DNA from: Delftia tsuruhatensis
GTDB taxonomy: Bacteria > Pseudomonadota > Gammaproteobacteria > Burkholderiales > Burkholderiaceae_C
Length of the DNA stretch: 64,000 nucleotides
NCBI RefSeq assembly: GCF_903815225.1
Contig: NZ_LR813084.1
Coordinates: 4,550,001 to 4,614,000 of the forward strand
Direction of reading: 5' to 3'
Position 1 is the first letter of the stretch. Every line of letters starts with the position of its first letter. The notes beneath the pieces are model-generated. The model saw nothing but the letters and a program-made list of their open reading frames with translations, was not told the DNA's origin and searched no databases. Below are positions 36,350 through 45,539 of this stretch, in pieces. Both the position numbers and the translations under genes were made by a program.

Positions 36350-36757
36350 ATGATGGCGGCCATGCGATGGCGTTTCGACTTTTTTTCCCTGGCGTGGGCG
36401 GTGGCCCTGTTCATCCTGCTCGTGCTGCTGGCCACCGTCGGCGCGCATTGGGGCTGGGTTCGCAGCTTCTTTGGCGACGTGCTGGCCGTGGCATGGGTCT
36501 ATTGCGTGTTCAGGACCTTCATCGCAGCGCCGGTGCTGCCGCTGGCATCGGCGGCGCTGGGTGTCGGCCTGCTGGTCGAGCTGGGCCAGTACCTGGCGTC
36601 GGTCTGGCAATGGCATCTACCCAACCGCGCACTGCGCATCGTGCTGGGCAGCACGCCCGACTGGTGGGATGTGCTGGCCTATGTGCTGGGCTTTGCCGCC
36701 GTGCTGGCCACGCAGGCCGCACTGCGCGCCCGCGGGCATGGGAGCGCCACGCCATGA
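36350..36757 (+). CDS. DUF2809-like small membrane protein
   Basis: Integral membrane protein of about 135 residues with four hydrophobic helices: SLAWAVALFILLVLLATVGA, SFFGDVLAVAWVYCVFRTF, a third with VLPLASAALGVGLLVELGQY and a last near VLAYVLGFAAVLATQAALRA. The ELGQYL...DWWDVLAY pattern is that of DUF2809 proteins of unknown function. The frame opens at 36284 inside the previous gene; ATGs at 36320, 36350, 36353 and 36362 are all possible, and 36350 is a compromise. Its stop overlaps the next start (ATGA), so the two are coupled. Confidence 0.75.
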   Translation: MMAAMRWRFDFFSLAWAVALFILLVLLATVGAHWGWVRSFFGDVLAVAWVYCVFRTFIAAPVLPLASAALGVGLLVELGQYLASVWQWHLPNRALRIVLGSTPDWWDVLAYVLGFAAVLATQAALRARGHGSATP

Positions 36758-37179
36758 CGGCCGCCACGCCAGCCATCCGGGACGATGCGCCCTCCCGGCC
36801 TCCCTACCTCGGCAGTTGCCTGTGCGGCGCGGTCCGCTATGAGGTCCTTGCCGACATCAAGGCCGTCTCGCACTGCCATTGCAGCATGTGCCGCAAGGCC
36901 CACGGCGCGGCCTTCGCCAGCTACGGCGCCGTGCCAATGGCGCATTTCTCCATCACCAGCGGCGCCGCACGGCTATGCAGCTACCGGTCATCACCGGACG
37001 TGACGCGGCGCTTTTGCGGCCTGTGCGGCTCCACGCTGACCTGGCAGCGGACCTCGGGCGAATTCTCCGACTGGATCTGCCTGGCCCTGGGCACGCTGGA
37101 CACGGCGTTCAGGCCCGCCAGGCAGCGCCATGTCCACGCCGACTCGGCCGTGCCCTGGCATCCGGCGCCCCCGGCCTGA
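36754..37179 (+). CDS. GFA-family zinc protein (glutathione-dependent formaldehyde-activating type)
   Basis: Zinc-binding GFA/CENP-V fold protein, 141 residues. The seven cysteines expected for the fold are present: C22 and C24 (GSCLCGAVRYEV), C41, C43 and C46 (HCHCSMCRKAHG), and C88 and C91 (RFCGLCGSTL). The Paracoccus Gfa enzyme promotes S-hydroxymethylglutathione formation, but most family members are uncharacterised. It is coupled to the DUF2809 gene by a 4-nt overlap and converges on the cation efflux gene. Confidence 0.9.
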   Translation: MTAATPAIRDDAPSRPPYLGSCLCGAVRYEVLADIKAVSHCHCSMCRKAHGAAFASYGAVPMAHFSITSGAARLCSYRSSPDVTRRFCGLCGSTLTWQRTSGEFSDWICLALGTLDTAFRPARQRHVHADSAVPWHPAPPA

Positions 37180-37198
37180 GCCAGGCTCCGGGCACTCC

Positions 37199-38092
37199 TC
37201 AGTGGATGTGCTCTGCGGCAGAGCGGTCCTCACGCTCCATCTGCAGCGTCGTATGGTGCAGATCGAAGTCCGCCTGCAGCCGCTCCTCGATGGCGCGACG
37301 CACCTGCTCGCCATCCGCTGCGGGCCGCAGCACCACGTGGCCGGTCAGCATCGGCTTGCTCTGCGTGACGGCCCACAGGTGGACATCGTGGATGGCGGCC
37401 ACGCCCGGCGTGTCCGAGATCGCGTCACGCACTGCCTGCAGGCTCACCCCGGAAGGCACGCCTTCCAGCAGGATGTTGATGCACTCGCGCAACAGGGTCC
37501 AGGTCCGGGGGAACACCATGAAGCCTATGCCCACCGCCACGGCCGAGTCGATCCAGCGCCAGCCCGTCAGCCAGATCAGCGCGGCGCCGACGATCACACC
37601 GACCGAGCCCAGCATGTCGGCCCACACCTCCAGGTAGGCACCCTTCACGTTCAGGCTCTCGTCCTTGCCGCCGGCCAGCAGGCGCATGGAGGCCAGGTTG
37701 ACCACCAGCCCCACCACGGCGACCGCCATCATGCCCAGGGACTGGATCTGCGCAGGCTCCGACACCCGGCGCCAGGCCTCATACAGGATGTAGAAGGCCA
37801 CGCCCAGCAGCACCAGGGCATTGACGGCCGCGGCCAGGATCTCGAAGCGCGCATAGCCGTAGGTGCGCAGCAGGTCGGCTGCCTTGCGCCCTGCGCGTAT
37901 GGCCACCAGCGCCAGCAGCAGCGCCATCGCGTCGGTCAGCATGTGCATGGCATCGGAGATCAGGGCCAGGCTCCCCGTGACCATGCCGCCGATGATCTCC
38001 ACCACCATGAAACTGCTGGTCAATCCGAAGGCGAACCAGAGACGGGATTCGGGCAGGGCGCGCACGTCGCCGTGTTGATGGCTGTCGCTCAT
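37199..38092 (-). CDS. Cation diffusion facilitator (CDF) metal efflux transporter
   Basis: CDF proteins export divalent metals such as zinc, cobalt or cadmium in exchange for protons. The 297-residue protein has six membrane helices and a C-terminal ferredoxin-like domain (after about 205, with HDVHLWAVTQSKPMLTGHV). The helix 2 metal site reads DAMHMLTD (H-x3-D). The helix 5 site reads EVWADMLGS, with Glu where zinc transporters usually have His. The ATG at 38092 (MSDSHQHGD) has AAGGAG 6 nt upstream; a longer frame from 38155 does not. The metal cannot be fixed from sequence. Confidence 0.9.
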   Translation of the reverse strand: MSDSHQHGDVRALPESRLWFAFGLTSSFMVVEIIGGMVTGSLALISDAMHMLTDAMALLLALVAIRAGRKAADLLRTYGYARFEILAAAVNALVLLGVAFYILYEAWRRVSEPAQIQSLGMMAVAVVGLVVNLASMRLLAGGKDESLNVKGAYLEVWADMLGSVGVIVGAALIWLTGWRWIDSAVAVGIGFMVFPRTWTLLRECINILLEGVPSGVSLQAVRDAISDTPGVAAIHDVHLWAVTQSKPMLTGHVVLRPAADGEQVRRAIEERLQADFDLHHTTLQMEREDRSAAEHIH

Positions 38093-38334
38093 GATGCTCC
38101 TTGGCTTGAAAACGGCGGGATGGGCCGGACGGCCGCTGCGACCCGTGGTAGCCACGGGAATGCAGGGACAGGGAACGCCATCAGAATGCCTGAAGTGACT
38201 TGAAGGTCAAGCCCCGGCCAGCCGCCAGGCGATCCGGACTCCCGCCACGGCTTATCCCTGCCACGTCCACAACATTTCTTTTAGGTTAATTGATTACGGA
38301 TAGTAGAATCACTCATCCACCAAGGAGACAAGCA

Positions 38335-38964
38335 ATGAACACCACCGCCCGTCCCGACCTGTCCACGCTGCCCCCGCCCGCCGCCGTGCAGCAGTTGCAC
38401 CACTACGCCTACAAGGCGCGCGATGCCGAGGAGACCCGCCACTTCTACGAGGACATCCTGGGCCTGCCGCTCTACCACATCATCCAGAGCGACTATGTGC
38501 CCAGCACGGGCGAGTACTGCCCCTATACCCACTTCTTCTTCCGCCTCAAGGACGGCTCCTTCATCGCCTTCTTCGACATCGGCGACGACGAAAAGGCCCT
38601 GCCTTCGCCCAACACGCCGCTGTGGATCAACCACATCGCCTTCCGCGTGGACACGGTCCAGGAGCTGGAGAACACCAAGGCCCGCTTGGTGGCGCATGGC
38701 ATCGAGGTGCTGGGCGTGACCGACCACCACATCTTCAAGAGCATCTATTTCTTCGACCCCAACGGCATCCGCCTGGAGCTGTCGGCCCAGCTGGCCGACG
38801 AAGTGCAGATGGCGCGCGAGAGCACCACGGCCCGGGCCCGCCTCGACGAGTGGACGGCCCGCAAGGAGCAATGGCGCAAGGAGCGCGCCGAGGGCAAGGC
38901 CGCCCAGCCGCTCAAGCCCCAGAGCAACGACCGCCCCGAGTTCGTGCCGGGCACCGCGGCCTGA
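38335..38964 (+). CDS. VOC-family (glyoxalase/dioxygenase fold) protein
   Basis: Vicinal-oxygen-chelate fold protein of 209 residues. Two beta-alpha-beta-beta-beta modules span residues 25-150: QLHHYAYKARDAEETRHFYE with the first ligand His, HFFFRLKDGSFIAFFDIG, then HIAFRVDTVQELENTKARL and the ligand Glu in DPNGIRLELSA. A charged C-terminal tail follows. This arrangement fits ring-cleaving or glyoxalase-like enzymes. The ATG at 38335 has AAGGAG upstream. A TAGAAT box at 38304-38309 lies just before it. No partner gene suggests the substrate. Confidence 0.85.
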   Translation: MNTTARPDLSTLPPPAAVQQLHHYAYKARDAEETRHFYEDILGLPLYHIIQSDYVPSTGEYCPYTHFFFRLKDGSFIAFFDIGDDEKALPSPNTPLWINHIAFRVDTVQELENTKARLVAHGIEVLGVTDHHIFKSIYFFDPNGIRLELSAQLADEVQMARESTTARARLDEWTARKEQWRKERAEGKAAQPLKPQSNDRPEFVPGTAA

Positions 38965-39040
38965 ATAAGACCCGGAGAACAGACTGGCGGACGGGGTCGG
39001 TAGAATCCCCGTCAAACCGTCATCCATTGCGCAGTTGCAG

Positions 39041-39068
39041 ACGGCATCCCTTCAACGGATGCCGTTTT
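39041..39068 (+). terminator. Hairpin with T tract in the valS leader
   Basis: A perfect 9-bp stem ACGGCATCC/GGATGCCGT with a 7-nt loop runs into four T. It lies between a TAGAAT box at 39001-39006 and the valS start at 39104. It may end the VOC gene transcript or act as an attenuator of valS. Confidence 0.6.
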
Positions 39069-39103
39069 CATTTGCCATTTGCCAAATTCCCCGCAAGCAA
39101 GCC

Positions 39104-42016
39104 ATGAGCGACACCATTGCCCAGCCAGGCCTCGACAGCCTGTCCAAATCGTTTGAACCCGCCGCCATCGAGGCCCACTGGGGCCCCGAATGGGAAAGGC
39201 GAGGCTACGGCGCGGCCGGCGTGCGCGGCACGGGCCGGGCGGACGCCACCCAGCCCTCGTTCTCCATCCAGCTGCCACCGCCCAATGTGACGGGCACGCT
39301 GCACATGGGCCATGCGTTCAACCAGACCATCATGGACAGCCTCACGCGCTACCACCGCATGAAGGGGCACAACACGGTCTGGGTGCCGGGCACCGATCAT
39401 GCGGGCATCGCCACGCAGATCGTGGTCGAGCGCCAGTTGCAGGAGCAGGGCATCGTCAGCCGCCACGACATGGGCGCCACGCCGCCCGAGGCCCGCAAGA
39501 ACTTCGTGAGCAAGGTCTGGGAGTGGAAGAACCACAGCGGCAATACCATCACCGGCCAGATGCGCCGCATGGGCGACAGCGTGGACTGGAGCCGCGAGTA
39601 CTTCACCATGGACGACAAGCTGTCGTCCATCGTCAACGAGACCTTCGTGCGCCTGTATCAGCAGGGCCTGATCTACCGTGGCAAGCGCCTGGTGAACTGG
39701 GACCCCAAGCTGATGTCCGCCGTCTCCGACCTGGAAGTCGAGAGCGAGGAAAAGGATGGCTCGCTGTGGCACATCGCCTATCCGCTGACCGACGGATCGG
39801 GCCAGCTCGTGGTCGCCACCACGCGCCCCGAGACCATGCTGGGCGATGTGGCCGTCATGGTCCACCCCGAGGACGAGCGCTACCAGGCGCTGATCGGCAA
39901 GACCGTGACCCTGCCCCTGGTCGGCCGCCAGATTCCCATCATTGCCGACGAGTACGTGGACCGCGAGTTCGGCACGGGCGTGGTAAAGGTCACGCCCGCG
40001 CATGACAACAACGACTATGCCGTGGGCCAGCGCCACGGCCTGCCGATGATCTGCGTGCTGACGCTGACGGCCACCATCAACGACGAGGCCCCCGAAAAAT
40101 ACCGGGGCCTGGACCGCTTCGTGGCGCGCAAGGCCATCGTGGCCGACCTCGATGCCGCAGGCCTGCTGGTCGAGACCAAGAAGCACAAGCTCATGGTGCC
40201 TATCTGCACGCGCACGGGCCAGGTGATCGAGCCCATGCTGACCGACCAGTGGTTCGTGGCCATGAACAAGGTCGGCGAAGGCGATGTCACGGGCAAGTCC
40301 ATCGCGCAGAAGGCCATCGATGCCGTCTCCAGCGGCCAGGTGCAGTTCGTGCCGGAGAACTGGGTCAACACCTACAACCAGTGGATGAACAACATCCAGG
40401 ACTGGTGCATCTCGCGCCAGCTGTGGTGGGGCCACCAGATTCCCGCCTGGTATGACGAGGACGGCAAGGTCTACGTGGCCCGCAGCGAAGCCGAGGCCCA
40501 GGCCCAGGCGCCCGGCAAGACGCTGACGCGGGACGAGGACGTGCTGGACACCTGGTACTCCTCGGCCCTCGTGCCCTTCTCCACCATGGGCTGGCCGAAC
40601 CAGACCGAGGCGGCCGACGACGACTTCAACCTCTACCTGCCCAGCTCCGTGCTGGTCACGGGCTACGACATCATCTTCTTCTGGGTCGCCCGGATGATCA
40701 TGATGACCACGCACTTCACGGGCCGCGTGCCGTTCCGCCATGTCTACATGCATGGGCTGGTGCGCGATGCCCAGGGCAAGAAGATGAGCAAGTCCGAGGG
40801 CAACGTGCTCGACCCCGTGGACCTGATCGACGGCATCGCACTGGAGCAATTGCTGGACAAGCGCACGCAAGGACTGCGCCGCCCCGAGACCGCGCCCCAG
40901 GTGCGCAAGAACACGCAAAAGGAATTCCCCGAAGGCATACCCGCCTACGGCGCCGACGCGCTGCGCTTCACCTTCGCCGCCCTGGCCTCGCTGGGCCGCT
41001 CCATCAACTTCGACAGCAAGCGCTGCGAGGGCTACCGCAACTTCTGCAACAAGCTGTGGAACGCCAGCCGCTTCGTGCTGATGAACTGCGAAGGCCATGA
41101 CTGCGGCCTGCAGCCCCACACCAAGGAGCAATGCCAGCCCGGTGGCGAGTTCGCGGGCTACCTGCAATTCAGCCAGCCCGACCGCTGGATCGCCTCGCAG
41201 CTGCAAAAGGTCGAAGCGGAGATCGCCAGGGGCTTTGCCGAGTTCCGACTGGACAATGTGGCCAACGCGCTCTACGACTTCGTCTGGAACGAGTTCTGCG
41301 ACTGGTACCTGGAAATCGCCAAGGTGCAGATCCAGACCGGCAACGAGGCCCAGCAACGCGCCACGCGCCGCACCCTGATCCGCACGCTGGAGGCCATCCT
41401 GCGCCTGGCCCACCCCATCATCCCGTTCGTGACCGAAGCCCTGTGGCAGAAGGTCGCCCCGGTCGCCGGCTTGCCCGGCGAATCCGTGGCCGTGGCCCGC
41501 TACCCCGAGGCCCAGCCCGAGAAGATCGACGAGACCGCCATCGCCTACGTGGGCCGCATCAAGCAGATGATCGACGCCTGCCGCACGCTGCGTGGCGAGA
41601 TGGGCGTGTCGCCGGCCCAGCGCCTGCCGCTGCTGGCCGTGGCCGGCTCGGCCGATGAAGCCGATTTCCTGCGCACCAACGCCGCCGTGCTCACGAGCCT
41701 GGCCAAGCTCAGCGAGGTCAAGGTCTTCGACGACGAGGCCGCCTGGGCCGAAGCCGCCCAGGCCGCACCGGTCTGCGTGGTGGGCGATGCGCGTCTGGCG
41801 CTGTTCGTGGAGATCGACGTGGCCGCCGAGAAGGCCCGCCTGTCCAAGGAAGCTGCACGCCTGGAAGGCGAGATCACCAAGGCCAATGCCAAGCTGGGCA
41901 ACGAAGCCTTCGTGGCCAAGGCCCCCCCGGCCGTGATCGACCAGGAAAAGAAACGCGTGGCCGACTTCGGGGCGACGCTGGCCCGCATCAAGGAACAACT
42001 CGCCCGCCTGGGGTGA
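39104..42016 (+). CDS. valS: Valyl-tRNA synthetase
   Basis: Charges tRNA-Val; class I aminoacyl-tRNA synthetase with an editing domain, 970 residues. The HIGH-type motif reads HMGH (about 67), KMSKS is exact at about residue 560 ([14 protein letters not shown]), [16 protein letters not shown] lies before it, and a C-terminal coiled coil ([18 protein letters not shown] onward) is typical of ValRS. The frame opens at 39035 within the leader hairpin; the ATG at 39104 (MSDTIAQPG) fits the family. galU follows 7 nt later and is probably co-transcribed. Confidence 0.97.
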   Translation: MSDTIAQPGLDSLSKSFEPAAIEAHWGPEWERRGYGAAGVRGTGRADATQPSFSIQLPPPNVTGTLHMGHAFNQTIMDSLTRYHRMKGHNTVWVPGTDHAGIATQIVVERQLQEQGIVSRHDMGATPPEARKNFVSKVWEWKNHSGNTITGQMRRMGDSVDWSREYFTMDDKLSSIVNETFVRLYQQGLIYRGKRLVNWDPKLMSAVSDLEVESEEKDGSLWHIAYPLTDGSGQLVVATTRPETMLGDVAVMVHPEDERYQALIGKTVTLPLVGRQIPIIADEYVDREFGTGVVKVTPAHDNNDYAVGQRHGLPMICVLTLTATINDEAPEKYRGLDRFVARKAIVADLDAAGLLVETKKHKLMVPICTRTGQVIEPMLTDQWFVAMNKVGEGDVTGKSIAQKAIDAVSSGQVQFVPENWVNTYNQWMNNIQDWCISRQLWWGHQIPAWYDEDGKVYVARSEAEAQAQAPGKTLTRDEDVLDTWYSSALVPFSTMGWPNQTEAADDDFNLYLPSSVLVTGYDIIFFWVARMIMMTTHFTGRVPFRHVYMHGLVRDAQGKKMSKSEGNVLDPVDLIDGIALEQLLDKRTQGLRRPETAPQVRKNTQKEFPEGIPAYGADALRFTFAALASLGRSINFDSKRCEGYRNFCNKLWNASRFVLMNCEGHDCGLQPHTKEQCQPGGEFAGYLQFSQPDRWIASQLQKVEAEIARGFAEFRLDNVANALYDFVWNEFCDWYLEIAKVQIQTGNEAQQRATRRTLIRTLEAILRLAHPIIPFVTEALWQKVAPVAGLPGESVAVARYPEAQPEKIDETAIAYVGRIKQMIDACRTLRGEMGVSPAQRLPLLAVAGSADEADFLRTNAAVLTSLAKLSEVKVFDDEAAWAEAAQAAPVCVVGDARLALFVEIDVAAEKARLSKEAARLEGEITKANAKLGNEAFVAKAPPAVIDQEKKRVADFGATLARIKEQLARLG

Positions 42017-42023
42017 CAAACAC

Positions 42024-42911
42024 ATGAGCACTCAAACCCGTGTCCGCAAAGCCGTGTTCCCCGTCGCGGGACTTGGCACACGCTTTCTGCCCGCCACCAA
42101 GGCCTCCCCCAAGGAGATGCTGCCCGTGGTGGACAAGCCGCTGATCCAGTACGCCGTCGAGGAGGCCTACGAGGCCGGCATCCGCGACATGATCTTCGTC
42201 ACCGGCCGCAGCAAGCGCGCCATCGAGGACCATTTCGACACCGCCTACGAACTGGAAAACGAGCTGGAGAACGCCGGCAAGCAGGCCATGCTCGAGCTGG
42301 TGCGCAGCATCAGCCCCGCCGACATGAACTGCCTGTTCGTGCGCCAGCCGCGCTCGCTGGGCCTGGGCCATGCCGTGCTGTGCGCCGAGCCCCTGGTCGG
42401 CAACGAGCCCTTTGCCGTGCTGCTGGCCGATGACCTGATGGTCGGCGAACCGGGCGGCCCCGGCGTGATGTCGCAGATGACCTCCGCCTTCCAGAAGCAG
42501 GGCCGCTCGCTGCTGGCCGTGCAGGAAGTGCCGCTGGAGCAGACCCGGCGCTACGGCATCGTGGCCGGCGAGCCCGCTGGCGGTGCGCTGATGCGCATCG
42601 AGCAGATCGTCGAAAAGCCCGCACCCGAGAAGGCGCCCTCGCGCATGGGCGTGGCCGGCCGCTACGTGCTGACGCCAGCCATCTTCGAGGAGATCCGCAA
42701 CCAGCCCAAGGGCGTGGGCGGCGAGATCCAGCTGACCGATGCCATCGAGCGCCTGATGGCCTCCGAGGCCGTCTACGCCTTCCAGTACCAGGGCAAGCGC
42801 TACGATTGCGGCAGCAAGGAAGGGTTTCTCCAGGCCACGGTGGAACTGGCGCTGAAGCACGAGGATGTGGGAGCAAGCTTCCGCGAATACCTGCAGGGCC
42901 TGAGCATCTGA
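42024..42911 (+). CDS. galU: UTP-glucose-1-phosphate uridylyltransferase
   Basis: Makes UDP-glucose from UTP and glucose 1-phosphate for polysaccharide and lipopolysaccharide synthesis. The 295-residue protein has the nucleotide-binding [20 protein letters not shown] near the start, [42 protein letters not shown] and VVEKPAPE-like [10 protein letters not shown]. It lies 7 nt after valS and is closed by a strong terminator shared with the convergent tusA-nudix-cysM genes. Confidence 0.97.
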   Translation: MSTQTRVRKAVFPVAGLGTRFLPATKASPKEMLPVVDKPLIQYAVEEAYEAGIRDMIFVTGRSKRAIEDHFDTAYELENELENAGKQAMLELVRSISPADMNCLFVRQPRSLGLGHAVLCAEPLVGNEPFAVLLADDLMVGEPGGPGVMSQMTSAFQKQGRSLLAVQEVPLEQTRRYGIVAGEPAGGALMRIEQIVEKPAPEKAPSRMGVAGRYVLTPAIFEEIRNQPKGVGGEIQLTDAIERLMASEAVYAFQYQGKRYDCGSKEGFLQATVELALKHEDVGASFREYLQGLSI

Positions 42912-42942
42912 GGCCGGGCCTCAGAGCCGCCCTGCCCCATGC

Positions 42943-42969
42943 AAAAGGCCTGCGAAAACAGGCCTTTTT
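42943..42969. terminator. Bidirectional terminator between galU and tusA
   Basis: The stem AAAAGGCCTG/CAGGCCTTTT with a CGAAAA loop has T tracts on both strands, and so can end galU rightward and tusA leftward. Confidence 0.92.
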
Positions 42970-42995
42970 CCTTGGAGGGAACCGCGTTCAGCCGC

Positions 42996-43223
42996 TCAGC
43001 GCCGGCGCAGGATATGGATGAACTCCGCGCCCACGGTCTGCTGCTCCACCAGCTCGTTGCCCGTCTGCCTTGCAAAGGCCTGGAAGTCGCGCAGCGATCC
43101 CGTGTCGGTGGCCACCACCTTGAGCAGCTGACCACTGTCGAGTTCGGCCAGCGCCTTCTTGGCCTTGAGGATGGGCAGCGGGCAGTTGAGCCCGCGCGTG
43201 TCGATTTCCTTGTCTACTTGCAT
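42996..43223 (-). CDS. TusA-family sulfur carrier protein
   Basis: Small sulfur-relay protein of 75 residues with the conserved CPxP motif at Cys14 (GLNCPLPILKAKK) that carries a persulfide, for example to tRNA thiolation or molybdenum cofactor enzymes. The second family block is LKVVATDTGSLRDFQAFARQ. It is the last gene of the leftward cysM-nudix-tusA group, 6 nt after the Nudix gene. Proximity to cysteine synthase fits sulfur metabolism. Confidence 0.92.
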   Translation of the reverse strand: MQVDKEIDTRGLNCPLPILKAKKALAELDSGQLLKVVATDTGSLRDFQAFARQTGNELVEQQTVGAEFIHILRRR

Positions 43224-43229
43224 AGTGCT

Positions 43230-43790
43230 TCAGTTGTTCAGGCCCAGGCCCGCGCGGCGCGCCGCGTTTTCCTCGGCAGTGAAGAATACCGGCTCGTGGC
43301 CACGGCTCCTGAGCCAGTCGGCCAGCGCATAGCCGGTGCCGGCCGGCCAGCACTTGAGTTCGTTCAGCGCGTACATCCGGTAGTCCAGCAGCTCGGGCGA
43401 CAGCTTGACCTCGCCCTGCGCCACCACATGGTAGGCGATGATGACCTGGTTCATGCGCAGGAACTCATAGGCCCCGACGATCTCGCAGGACAGCACGTCG
43501 AGATTGGTTTCTTCCTTGACTTCCCGGGCCACGCCCTCGGTGGGCGATTCACCCGCCTCCATGAAGCCCGTGATCAGCGCGAACATGGTCGCCGGCCAGG
43601 CCGCATTGCGCGCCAGCAGCACCTTGCCATCGACCTCGACGATGGCGGCCAGTACGGGCGTCGGGTTGTTCCAGTGTGTCCAGCCGCATTCGGCACAGCG
43701 CAGGCGCGAGACCTCGCCGCCGTCCTCGGCCTGGACCACCCATTGCAGCGGCGTGGCGCAATGGGTGCAATAACGGGTTTCGTAATGCAT
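43230..43790 (-). CDS. Nudix hydrolase with N-terminal zinc ribbon
   Basis: Hydrolase of nucleoside diphosphate derivatives, 186 residues. A zinc ribbon formed by C8, C11, C32 and C35 (RYCTHCATP...RCAECGW) precedes the Nudix domain. The Nudix box spans about residues 75-97 (GFMEAGESPTEGVAREVKEE). This layout resembles NudC-type NADH pyrophosphatases and related NUDT enzymes, but the exact substrate is open. The ATG at 43790 (MHYETRYC) is preferred over the longer frame. It lies between cysM and tusA on the same strand. Confidence 0.9.
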   Translation of the reverse strand: MHYETRYCTHCATPLQWVVQAEDGGEVSRLRCAECGWTHWNNPTPVLAAIVEVDGKVLLARNAAWPATMFALITGFMEAGESPTEGVAREVKEETNLDVLSCEIVGAYEFLRMNQVIIAYHVVAQGEVKLSPELLDYRMYALNELKCWPAGTGYALADWLRSRGHEPVFFTAEENAARRAGLGLNN

Positions 43791-43838
43791 GGGGCGGTTC
43801 CTGTGTCCTGGAGTCCAGGCACTCTGGGCAATGACGAC

Positions 43839-43858
43839 GGCCCGCTGCAAGGCGGGCC
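43839..43858 (-). terminator. Weak hairpin after cysM
   Basis: A 7-bp stem GGCCCGC/GCGGGCC with a 6-nt loop lies 10 nt after the cysM stop without a T tract. It may only reduce read-through into the Nudix gene. Confidence 0.3.
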
Positions 43859-43868
43859 CTTCGTGGGT

Positions 43869-44774
43869 TCAGGCGGGGAACACGCCCGTGGACAGGTAAC
43901 GGTCGCCGCGGTCGCAGACCACGAAGACGATGGTGGCGTTGCGCTCGCGCTCGGCGATCTGCTGGGCCACCCAACAGGCGCCAGCGGCCGAGATACCTGC
44001 AAAGATGCCTTCCTCGCGCGCCAGCCGGCGTGCCATGTCCTCGGCATCATCCTGGCCCACGAGCACCAGCTCGTCGATCAGCGAGGCGTCATAGATCTTG
44101 GGCATGTATTCCTCGGGCCACTTGCGGATGCCGGGAATGCGCGAGCCCTCGGCCGGCTGGGCGCCAACGATGCGGATGGCGGGATTCCTTTCCTTGAGGA
44201 ACTGGGCCACGCCCGTGATCGTGCCCGTCGTGCCCATGGCGCTGACGAAGTGCGTGATCTCGCCACCGGTCTGCTCCCACAACTCGGGTCCCGTGGTCTC
44301 GTAATGGATGCGCGGGTTGTCGGGGTTGGCAAACTGGTCGAGCACCACGCCCTTGCCCTGGGCCACCATCTGGTCGGCCAGATCGCGCGCGTACTCCATG
44401 CCACCGCTCTTGGGCGTGAGGATCAGCTCGGCGCCATAGGCCTTCATGGTCTGGGCGCGCTCGATGGACAGGTCCTCCGGCATGATCAGCACCATGCGGT
44501 AGCCCCTGATCGTGGCCGCCATGGCCAGCGCGATGCCGGTATTGCCCGAAGTCGCCTCGATCAGCGTGTCGCCGGGCTTGATCTCGCCGCGCTCTTCCGC
44601 GCGCCGGATCATCGACAGGGCCGGCCTGTCCTTGACCGAGCCGGCCGGGTTGTTGCCTTCCAGCTTGCCCAGCACCACGTTGCCACGTTCCTGGCGAGAC
44701 TGCGCACCGATGCGCTGCAATGCCACCAGGGGCGTGCGGCCGATGGCGTCTTCGATGGTCGGATAAATTTTCAT
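43869..44774 (-). CDS. cysM: Cysteine synthase B (O-acetylserine sulfhydrylase)
   Basis: PLP enzyme making cysteine from O-acetylserine and sulfide or thiosulfate, 301 residues. The PLP lysine is K48 in NNPAGSVKDRPA; TSGNTGIALAMAA and the GTTGTITGVAQFLKE phosphate loop follow. The short C-terminus and the HFVSAMGTTGT pattern fit the CysM group. The ATG at 44774 (MKIYPTIED) is chosen over one six codons upstream because the fold starts there. It is divergent from the tRNA-Leu gene, 39 nt away. Confidence 0.94.
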   Translation of the reverse strand: MKIYPTIEDAIGRTPLVALQRIGAQSRQERGNVVLGKLEGNNPAGSVKDRPALSMIRRAEERGEIKPGDTLIEATSGNTGIALAMAATIRGYRMVLIMPEDLSIERAQTMKAYGAELILTPKSGGMEYARDLADQMVAQGKGVVLDQFANPDNPRIHYETTGPELWEQTGGEITHFVSAMGTTGTITGVAQFLKERNPAIRIVGAQPAEGSRIPGIRKWPEEYMPKIYDASLIDELVLVGQDDAEDMARRLAREEGIFAGISAAGACWVAQQIAERERNATIVFVVCDRGDRYLSTGVFPA

Positions 44775-44813
44775 AGCCTCACACTGTGCCATAATTCGCC
44801 CCTGCGCTAAGTA

Positions 44814-44898
44814 GCCCGGGTGGTGAAATTGGTAGACGCAGGGGACTCAAAATCCCCCGCCGCAAGGCGTGCCGGTTCGATTCCGGCCCCGGGCACCA
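44814..44898 (+). tRNA. tRNA-Leu (anticodon CAA)
   Basis: An 85-nt gene folds as a class II tRNA. The acceptor stem GCCCGGG/CCCGGGC has an encoded ACCA end. The D arm carries TTGGTAGA, the anticodon stem GGGGA/TCCCC encloses the loop CTCAAAA (anticodon CAA, reading UUG), the long variable arm is CGCCGCAAGGCG, and the T arm is GCCGG-TTCGATT-CCGGC. It is followed at once by a strong terminator. Confidence 0.97.
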
Positions 44899-44908
44899 GA
44901 GATTACGA

Positions 44909-44951
44909 AGCCGAAAAAGCAGCCCCCTGCTTTTTCGGCTATTTCTTTTTT
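44909..44951 (+). terminator. Terminator of tRNA-Leu
   Basis: A perfect 14-bp stem AGCCGAAAAAGCAG/CTGCTTTTTCGGCT with a CCCC loop is followed by ATTTC and six T. Confidence 0.94.
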
Positions 44952-45356
44952 GCGGCCACCGACCCGTGCGGTCGCCGCCCTCCGTCCATTGCATGCAATG
45001 GCCATGCAGCCCGCTTCGTGCCGCGGCTGCACCGCATTGCAAGGCTCCCAGCCTGTCCACAGTCCACGCCCCGTCGAGCCGGGCGGGAGGGCTCCTGCGC
45101 GTTTTTCGCCGCAATGCGCGAAAGCTGTGCACAACTTCACCCGAAGACCATTTCCCCCGAAGCCGGAGTACCTTCGCCAGTGCTTCATCAACGGCCTGAC
45201 CGGCCTCCTGCCCACGGGCCGTCCGGATCAGGAGATCACCAGATCTTCTTGCAATTTCCCCTCTGTAGGACAGCCTTGGCACCGCCATCGCGCACCCACT
45301 TCGAGGCCCCGGCACCGCCTAGGTGCAAGCCCCCCATCACCCCATTCAGCACGCGC

Positions 45357-45383
45357 AAAAAAGCCACCCAAGGGTGGCTTTTC
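45357..45383. terminator. Orphan terminator
   Basis: AAAAGCCACCC-AAG-GGTGGCTTTT with A and T tracts on both sides works in both directions. No annotated gene ends here. Confidence 0.85.
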
Positions 45384-45499
45384 TTTTCCACAGACGAACT
45401 GGACAACCCTGTGGATTATCGGTGAACATCAAGTGAACGAGACGTCCAAGTGCTTGCATTCACAGGGCACGAGCTAGCCTGCCTCCAAATCAGGCAGCC

Positions 45500-45531
45500 T
45501 GAAATTCAAGGGAAAACCCTTGGATTTCAGA
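45500..45531 (-). repeat. Long hairpin after the winged-helix gene
   Basis: CTGAAATTCAAGGG and CCCTTGGATTTCAG pair over 14 bp with one T-G wobble and an AAAA loop, 8 nt after the stop of the leftward gene. There is no T tract; it may act as a processing or weak termination signal. Confidence 0.5.
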
Positions 45532-45539
45532 CCCACCGC

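Larger units (their letters stand above)
44952..45539. other. Gene-poor spacer with a second terminator, DnaA-box-like sites and a hairpin
   Basis: This is a 588-nt stretch in which no open frame has family similarity. It holds a second strong terminator (45357-45383), two near-consensus DnaA boxes (TTTTCCACA at 45384-45392 and TGTGGATTA at 45410-45418, each 8 of 9) and a long hairpin (45500-45531). The terminator without a gene in front of it hints at a small transcript between about 45000 and 45380. Confidence 0.5.

Noticed and set aside
44847..45315. Small genes after tRNA-Leu on either strand
   Set aside because: Several frames of 80-200 codons overlap the tRNA or its terminator, lack ribosome sites and resemble no family I know.
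45384..45418. A chromosomal replication origin
   Set aside because: Only two DnaA-like boxes are seen. There is no dnaA, dnaN or AT-rich unwinding region, so an origin call is not supported.
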